From Brienomyrus brachyistius (lineage: Eukaryota; Chordata; Actinopteri; Osteoglossiformes; Mormyridae): 64,000 nt of DNA. The translations under genes were made by a program, and so were the position numbers. The stretch lies in the NCBI RefSeq assembly GCF_023856365.1, contig NC_064554.1, forward strand, positions 11,377,801 through 11,441,800, read 5' to 3'. This document shows positions 56,090 to 64,000 of this stretch, piece by piece (the stretch's first letter is position 1; every line of letters starts with the position of its first letter). A model generated the notes under the pieces. The model saw nothing but the letters and a program-made list of their open reading frames with translations. It was not told where the DNA came from and ran no database searches.

Positions 56090-58045
56090 ACCAGCCTGCT
56101 TCACCCACACCCTGCTCACTGCAGCACTGCTTCACCCATACCCTGCTCACTCTAGCACTGCCTCACCCACACCCTGCTCAATGCAGCAGTTTCACCCACA
56201 CCCTGTTCACCACAGCACTGTTTCACCCACACCCTGCTGAACGCAGCACTGCTTCACCCACACCCTGCTCACCGCAGCACTGTTTCACCCATACCCTGCT
56301 CACTGCAGCACTGCCTCACCCACACCCTGCTCACTGCAGCAGTTTCACCCACACCCTGTTCACCACAGCACTGTTTCAGCCACACCCTGCTCATCGCAGC
56401 AATATTTCACCCACACCCTGCTCACCACAGCACTGCCTCACCCACACCCTGCTCACCGCAGCACTGTTTCACCCACACCCTGTTTACCACAGCACTGTTT
56501 CACCCACACCCTGCTCACTGCAGCAGTTTCACCCACACCCTGTTCACCACAGCACTGCCTCACCCACACCCTGCTCACCGCAGCACTGTTTCACCCATAC
56601 CCTGCTCACTGCAGCACTGCCTCACCCACACCCTGCTCACTGCAGCAGTTTCACCCACACCCTAATCACTGCAGCAGTTTCACCCACACCCTGCTCACTG
56701 CAGCAGTTTCACCCACACCCTGTTCATCACAGCACTGTTTCACCCACACCCTGCTCATCGCAGCACTATTTCACCCACACCCTGCTCACCGCAGCACTGT
56801 TTCACCCACACCCTGCTTATCGCAGCACTATTTCACCCACACCCTGCTCACCGCAGCACTGTTTCACCCACACCCTGTTCACCGCAGCACTGCCTCACGC
56901 ACACCCTGCTCACCGCAGCACTGTTTCACCTATACCCTTCTCACTGCAGCACTGCCTCACCCACATCCTGTTCACCACTACACTGTTTCACCCACACCCT
57001 TCTCACTGCAGCACTGTTTCACCCACACCCTGCTCACCGCAGCACTGCCTCACCCACACCCTGCTCACTGCAGCAGTTTCACCCACACCCTAATCACTGC
57101 AGCAGTTTCACCCACACCCTGCTCACTGCAGCAGTTTCACCCACACCCTGTTCATCACAGCACTGTTTCACACATATCCTGCTCACTGCAGCACTGCCTC
57201 ACCCACACCCTGCTCACTGCAGCAGTTTCACGCACACCCTGTTCACCACAGCACTGTTTCACCCACACCCTGCTTACTGCAGCACTGTTTCACCCACACC
57301 CTGCTCACCACAGCACTGTTTCACCCATTCCCTGCTCACTGCAGCACTGCCTCACCCACACCCTGCTCACTGCAGCAGTTTCACCCACACCCTGTTCACC
57401 ACAGCACTGTTTCTCCCACAACCTGCTTACCGCAGCACTGTTTAACCGACACCTTGCTCACCACAGCACTGTTTCACCCACACCCAGCTTACCATAGCAC
57501 TGCTTCACCCACACCCTGCTCACCGCAGCACTTCACCCACACCCAGCTCACCATAGCACTGCTTCACCCACACCCTGCTAACCATAGCACTGTTTCACCT
57601 GCTCACAGCTTCATATGACACCTTGCTTTCCGCAGCACTGCTTCACCCGCACCTTGCTCACTGCAGCACTGTTTCGCCCACACCCTGCTCACTGCAGTAC
57701 TGTTTCACACATATCCATCTCACTGCATCACTGACAACTTCTTCACTGCAACACTGCTTCATCTGCACCTTGATTACCTCAGCACTGCTTCACTGGCACC
57801 GTGCTCACTGCAACACTGCTTAACCTACCCCTGCTCACTGTAGTACCGCTTACCCACACCTTGCTCACAGCACCACTTTTCCCACACACTGTTCACTGTA
57901 GCATTGCTTCACCAGGACCCTGCTCACCGCAGTACCGCTCACCCACACCTTGCTCACCGCAGCACTGCTCACTCATACCCTGTTCACTGCAGCACTGCTT
58001 CACCCACACACTGCTCACCGCAGCACCGCTTCACCCACCCCCAGG
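56090..58045. repeat. 31-bp minisatellite, about 60 copies
   Basis: The unit CAGCACTGTTTCACCCACAC then CCTGCTCACCG runs for 1.95 kb. Variant units (GCCTCACCC, GCAGTTTCACCC, CACTATTTCACCC) recur in runs, pointing to multi-unit higher-order copies. The 3' third is more diverged. Three units (93 bp) make 31 codons, so an open frame of 347 codons cycles through all three phases; it is not a gene. In CACNA1A intron 1. Confidence 0.95.
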
Positions 58046-59360
58046 TCTTCCTGGACATGAAGCCAAAAAGCCCATCACTTCAGATCACATTTCAGGATTC
58101 CTCTCTGGCTGAGTCCTGGACAGTGCACCAGTGTCAGCAGGTATTACCCAAGTGGTGAGCATGCATGAGGTAATTAGCTGATGATTAGCCTATTAAGGAT
58201 CATGTGACTCATCCATTCGCATTCAACCCTAAAGCACACATTGTTTCACCTGAATACACAGCTGGTGCCACGGTTACCCTACCAGTCATTTGAGCCTCTT
58301 CTGCTCTCAAGCATCCGGCTCCTTCCTATAAATATGGGTATGTGCACATTCATGAGTTTGTGGGTCGGAGGTGTATATCAGTGAGTCCATTTGCATGGGA
58401 ATCCACCAGACCAGGTTTTGTGTGCATTCATGCCTTGTTCCTATATATGAGGGCAACCGAGATGTCTTTTTCGAGCCTATGTGTTTGCTTAATCACTCTT
58501 TCTATCATCCGGAGTACTATATCCGTTAGCAGATGGTAAGAGGTAAAACATAGACCTTCCTCCGGGAGTTAGGATTCAGTGAAGGTATGTGTTCAAGCGC
58601 ACGGTATCGCGCCAGCTTGTGCAGATCTCAGCTTCGAGCTGGTGACGTCATCCCAGTTAGGGTCATGCTGTGGCCAGGTGGCGTGCGGCCTTCGAACGGG
58701 GGGGGGGGGGGATATTAGCTTTATCATCAGCAGGCTGTACTCATATGACTTTGCGCAGCAGTCTGAGAAAAACCAGAGCATGACGGACATCTGGCTGTGA
58801 AGCTGTATGGAAACGGGCGGACATGTTACTCCAAGTCCCGGCCCAAAGTGTTCACTCTCCAGCACTCTCCCTGGCCGCATGTTGTCCAGTTTCTTCCTTC
58901 CCTCCCCCCCTTAAAGGAAATGGACCGGGCTGCTGCCGGCTTACATCATGCCCAAGGACATTCTCTGTCTCGGAGCGTGCGTGGCTCGCGTCACCGGGCC
59001 CACCCACCGTGATCCTATTCATTCCGCCAGCCTGCGTAATGTGTAATCCTGCGATCAGTGCCATTGCCGTACGGGGGTACTTGTTTTGGGAAATGTATTC
59101 GTGTAGTATATGTTAATTCCCTCAAAGAAAGGTCTAGTATGGATCTGGGATAGCTTTGGGGTGCCGACCTGTGACATGAGCGAAACGCCAGTGAGCAGAG
59201 GTGTGTGTCACAGCGCCACCATGTGCCCAGTGGAAGTGCTGTTGATTTTCCACCTTCAGGTTATTAACAGTTTATTAACGAGTGAGTGGGGTGCAGCTGG
59301 TCCTGGCAACAGCCTCCTTTTCCAGGATGAGGTTCTTCCACATCTGTTGGATGTCCTTAA

Positions 59361-59633
<273 letters not shown>

Positions 59634-59889
59634 TGAACCTTCTGCTCAGGCTAATCCTCCATGTGGAGTACAGAGATCTCAATTTACGTGAGAGCCGCGT
59701 TCTTGCGACGCTCATGTAATTCCGATCTTGCATAGTCTGCACCATTTCTTTGCTCGATTGAAAAATAAAATAGCAATGATATAACTCTGTGATTGGTGTT
59801 ATTTTGAGTTGTGCCACGTAAGACATACATGGGGATGTATGGGGTTATTTAAAAATGGGACGGTTTAAGGCTGCACAGCCCTGCTTTAA

Positions 59890-60320
<431 letters not shown>

Positions 60321-61065
60321 TCAGTGGGGGGGGGGTGTGTGATCAGTGCCCCTGGCCGGCTACCCTCCCTCACCCTAACGAGCATGGGGACATGGCTTCG
60401 ATCACAGCCGGGGAGGTGCCCAAATGTCACCTCAGCAGGCGGTCGGGGCACTGGGGATGAAGGGAATGGAGGAATGGGAAGGAGAGAACTGAGAAAGAGA
60501 GAGAGGAAATGAAGAGGAAAGATGAGGAAAGAGAAATGGACAGTGGGGGGGTGGCAGGGAGGCGATGGTGGTGACACTATGGAAGACTGACAGGCCGAGC
60601 TGAAAGGACGCCTGGCCTCCTCAGCCTTTACAGTCTGCTCTCTCCTTTGTACGCCCTCCATCTTGCACTCCTTCAGCTGCCCTCCCTGTCCTTCTTCTGT
60701 CAGAACCGGGGCCCGAGGGCCCACAGATCGGGACGGGTCCTGTCAGAGCTGATAGCTGCATGGTGGCCCTCCCCCTAGGCTGTCTGCGCACCTGTCTCCT
60801 TCCCCCATAGTCACTATCTGCTGAAGGGCCAGTCGTGGAGAGCGAGGGCGAGATCTGGGCAAACGGGCACCTTAAAGTGGGTCAAGGAGCCTAGAGCCCC
60901 GCCCTCCCCGGGGCTTCCCTCCCCCATGGGCACCGGCCCCACCTGCCGTCTGGCGCACAGCTGTCCACTGGGGGCTGTGAGTATAGCCCTTACTGGCCGG
61001 CGGGGCTTGGTGTCTGGAGAGAGCTTGCAGACCGGGTGTGAGCGCATGTGCATCCGTATGTGTCC

Positions 61066-61098
<33 letters not shown>

Positions 61099-61624
61099 CA
61101 AGGGAGTGTGTTGTGCCTGGTGAACACCAGGATCATGAGGCAGGTTACATAAAGCTTCACTGGCAATGATGCAGGCAGGAATCTCGCAGGCCTGCTGGCT
61201 TACGACGTGAGGTGCGTTATGGCGGTGATAGCCTGCATCTATACATCAGCAGTCTGCATCATCGAGGAAGCCACCCAATCCAGGCAGGCTGGAGGGGGGG
61301 GGGCAGCCTGGAGGATATAGGGGCCTTGGAAGAGAGTGAGAGACATGGGAGAGACAGGGGTTTGGGGGTTTAGGGACAGGGTGGGCAGGAGGCAGTGACG
61401 TTGCAGTGCGTGTTTGATCATGTGATCATGCCTGGGTCTTGGGATAGGAGGAGAAAGGGCAGGGAGAAGCAAAAGTGTGCCGGGGGTGGGGGGGAGAGAT
61501 CGTCAATTGAGACTGAAAGCGAGAGCGACGAGGGAAAGGACAGAGGCAAGGTGGAGGGGAGGATATATAGACCTATAAGCGGACAAGCTGGGGAGCAAGC
61601 TGGATGAGGAAGAGAGAGAGGAAG

Positions 61625-61840
61625 GGGGCAGAGGCAGAGCAAGCCAATGAGAGAGAGAGAGGCAGTGGGTGGAGACAGAGGCAGAGCCCTCCAATGAGAG
61701 AGAGAGAGGCACTAGGAGGAGACAGGGGCAGAGCTGGCCAATGACAGAGAGGAGAGGTGGGAGGAGACAGCCAGAACTGTCCAATGAACGGGAGAGAGAG
61801 GGTGGGAGGGGGCAGAGGCAGAGCCGGCCAATGGGGGAGG
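61625..61840. repeat. 47-bp purine-rich tandem repeat, about five copies
   Basis: Units of AGGCAGAGCCCTCCAATGAG then AGAGAGAGAGGCACTAGGAG GAGACAG, diverging along the array. Each unit has CCAATGA. In CACNA1A intron 3. Confidence 0.8.
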
Positions 61841-63119
61841 GGGCATGTGCCTATGCTGCTGCAGTAACCTGTTTTTTACTGCTGCAGATGATCAATCATC
61901 CACTGGAGCCCTGAGACTCCATAACAGACGCATTCCCTCACTCGCTCCTGCTCTCCTCCTCTCAGTAATGAACACGAGCTCCTTCCCTTGCGGTTTTTAA
62001 CTCCACATGCTTGTTTTCACTCAGACACGCTAGTTACTGAGAAACCCACCTATTTTCAGTCCAAATAATCCAAGCACGCGTTGTCTGTGTATGAGATGGA
62101 TGCGTGTATGTGTCATGCTGAAGCACATGGGTGTTTAAGGGCCCTTGGCTCTCGGCGGTTGGCCACATGCCACTTTGAAGAAAAAGACAATTCTGTCCTT
62201 CCGCAGCTTTGCTCTCTCCTTCGATTCTATTTGCAGGTTGACACTGGTTCTCTCAGACGGACGTGCGGTGGACACGTGTTCCGGCACATTCTTACATGGT
62301 CACGCGGCGCCAGCAGCGTGTACCAGCGATTTACTGTCACTGTAGAGGGATTCATTTAAACCAGAGGTTCTGAGATGTCTTGCTGAAGATTGGAGCCTCC
62401 TTTATAAAAGGGAAGACTCGTCTAGTGCCTACAGTGTTCATGTTCTGGAAGGACCCATCATGGGTGCAGTTCAGAGCAAACACACTTAGAAGAAGCACAT
62501 AGTTGTGACAATTCTAGAATTGTTTTGTGGTGGGGGCATTAGAGGGGCCATAATTCATACAGAGAAGCCAGCCTTATCATTAGCCAATAACTCCAGGGGC
62601 CAATCAGCTTTCAGCTGGGGCCAGTGCCTTTGTGGCCCCGCCCCTGTATACGCCCCTACAGTCTGCACAATCCCTGGTCCTGAAGTTCCATTCTGGCCAT
62701 CAGCGCTCAGGCAACTGCTGTCCATGGTGCTGAACGTCTGCCCAAACTAAGAGGAAGTGCTAAGTGTTCCTGATGGAGGAAAGAGGTTAAGGTTGGCTTC
62801 CTGTGCCCTATTAGTCATCAGCTGGCCCCACTCCCGTTCCGCTTTCAACTTCGGGGTTCTTAAACTGATCAGTGATTGGCAGCATGTGTGATCATATTGT
62901 TTTAACTGCTCGCAGGTGCCATCTGTGGCGCTGCTTGCCATTCAGTGTGTTGCGCTATGTTCCACAGTGTGACCTCGGCTCTATCCTCGGTGTCCAGGCT
63001 GTCTGTGCGGATTGTGAGCTGAGCACAAGTGCTGTCCACCCAGGTTGTGAAGTCGTGACTCTGCCGACGACACGTCTCTCTGAGCAACGTCACTGCTGGT
63101 GTCACAGGCACAGTGGGGA

Positions 63120-63592
63120 GTGAAAGAGCGATTGAGGCAAGGGAGAGAGAGCAGCAAGGGAGAGAGAGGCAAGAAAGAGGGAGAGGCAAGAAAGAGAGGC
63201 AAGTTATGGACAGACAAGGGAGAGGCAAGGGTTAGAGAGGGAGAGACAAGAGAGAGAGAAGCAAAGAAGAGGTAACAGAGAGAGAGACAAGAGAGAGATG
63301 CAAGGGAGAGATTAAATGGGGTGACAAACAAGGGAGAGACCAGGGTGAGGCAACAGAGTGGGGCAAGGGAGAGAGCAGCAAGGTAGAGAGGCAAGAAAGA
63401 AAGGCAAGGGCAAGGTAGGCAAGAGTGAGAGAGGGAGAGGTGAAAGAAAGAGAGAGAGGAAAGGGTGAGAGAGGGAGATGCGAGAGAGAGAGGCAAGAGA
63501 AACATGCAAGAGAGGGACAAGGGGAAAGGCAAGGGAGAGAGATGCAAGGGGGAGAGAGGGAGAAGCAAGAGAGAAAGAGAGGCAAGGGAGAG
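63120..63592. repeat. Polypurine (GAGAGGCAAG)-type tract
   Basis: About 470 bp, nearly all A and G on the plus strand, built from irregular GAGAGAGGCAAGG units. In CACNA1A intron 3. Confidence 0.85.
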
Positions 63593-63594
63593 AT

Positions 63595-64000
63595 ACACAC
63601 TACACAAGGACAGATTCACACTCAGACACTGAACATGTACACACTACACAAGGACAGATTCACACTCAGACACTGAACAGGTACACACTACACAAGGACA
63701 GATTCACACTCAGACACTGAACAGGTACACACTACACAAGGACAGATTCACACTCAGACACTGAACATGTACACACTACACAAGGACAGATTTACACTCA
63801 GACACTGAACAGGTACACACTACACAAGTACAGATTCACACTCAGACACTGAACAGGTACACACTACACAAGGACAGATTCACACTCAGACACTGAACAG
63901 GTACACACTACACAAGGACAGATTCACACTCAGACACTGAACAGGTACACACTACACAAGGACAGATTCACACTCAGACACTGAACATGTACACACTACA
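63595..64000. repeat. 44-bp minisatellite running off the window
   Basis: The unit GTACACACTACACAAGGACA then GATTCACACTCAGACACTGA ACAG is repeated at least nine times with only single-base variants (CATGT/CAGGT, GATTC/GATTT). It continues past the right edge, so its total length is unknown. In CACNA1A intron 3. Confidence 0.95.

Noticed and set aside
56050..57093. 347-codon open frame
   Set aside because: It follows the 31-bp minisatellite, cycling through all phases; repeat-driven, not a gene.

Overview
The window is vertebrate nuclear DNA, almost certainly from a ray-finned (teleost) fish. The evidence is spliced genes with GT-AG introns, fish-type tRNA-derived SINEs with a GGAT tail, Tc1-like and hAT transposons, abundant minisatellites and GT/GA microsatellites. 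There is no bacterial or viral gene organisation. The species cannot be fixed from the sequence. Three real protein-coding genes and one pseudogene can be supported, and exon boundaries were derived by hand from splice sites plus reading-phase agreement. Layout: (1) 1-4.7 kb is intergenic. (2) 5.3-8.4 kb holds a decayed Tc1-like transposon with a SINE inside it, abutting a broken Toll-like-receptor gene on the minus strand. (3) 10.8-18.75 kb holds a minus-strand adhesion GPCR of the ADGRE (EMR/CD97) type. It has a D8C (uromodulin-type) domain, two EGF domains, a GAIN/GPS domain and seven helices; 16 coding exons keep phase throughout, but the last exon was not found. (4) 19.0-22.3 kb holds a 27-bp minisatellite and SINE remnants. 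(5) 22.3-28.2 kb holds a complete GTF2F1 (TFIIF alpha/RAP74) gene on the plus strand, 13 exons and 533 codons, with a cleanly dated hAT insertion in intron 2. (6) 28.2-42.6 kb is intergenic, with CTCF-like motifs, a minisatellite split by a hAT element, a small SINE with a perfect target duplication and a Tc1 remnant. (7) From 42.67 kb to beyond the right edge lies the 5' part of CACNA1A (P/Q-type calcium channel alpha-1A), exons 1-3. Its 16.4-kb first intron is a U12-type AT-AC intron packed with minisatellites. The genes do not form a functional pathway: an innate-immune-type receptor pair (TLR relic and adhesion GPCR), a general transcription factor and a neuronal calcium channel. ADGRE-type genes, GTF2F1 and CACNA1A all lie on human chromosome 19p13, so the neighbourhood looks like a compacted ancestral linkage group. 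The most notable observations are the AT-AC intron, the D8C-bearing ADGRE receptor with a 38-nt exon, and several mobile-element insertions whose order can be read from nested structure and exact target-site duplications.
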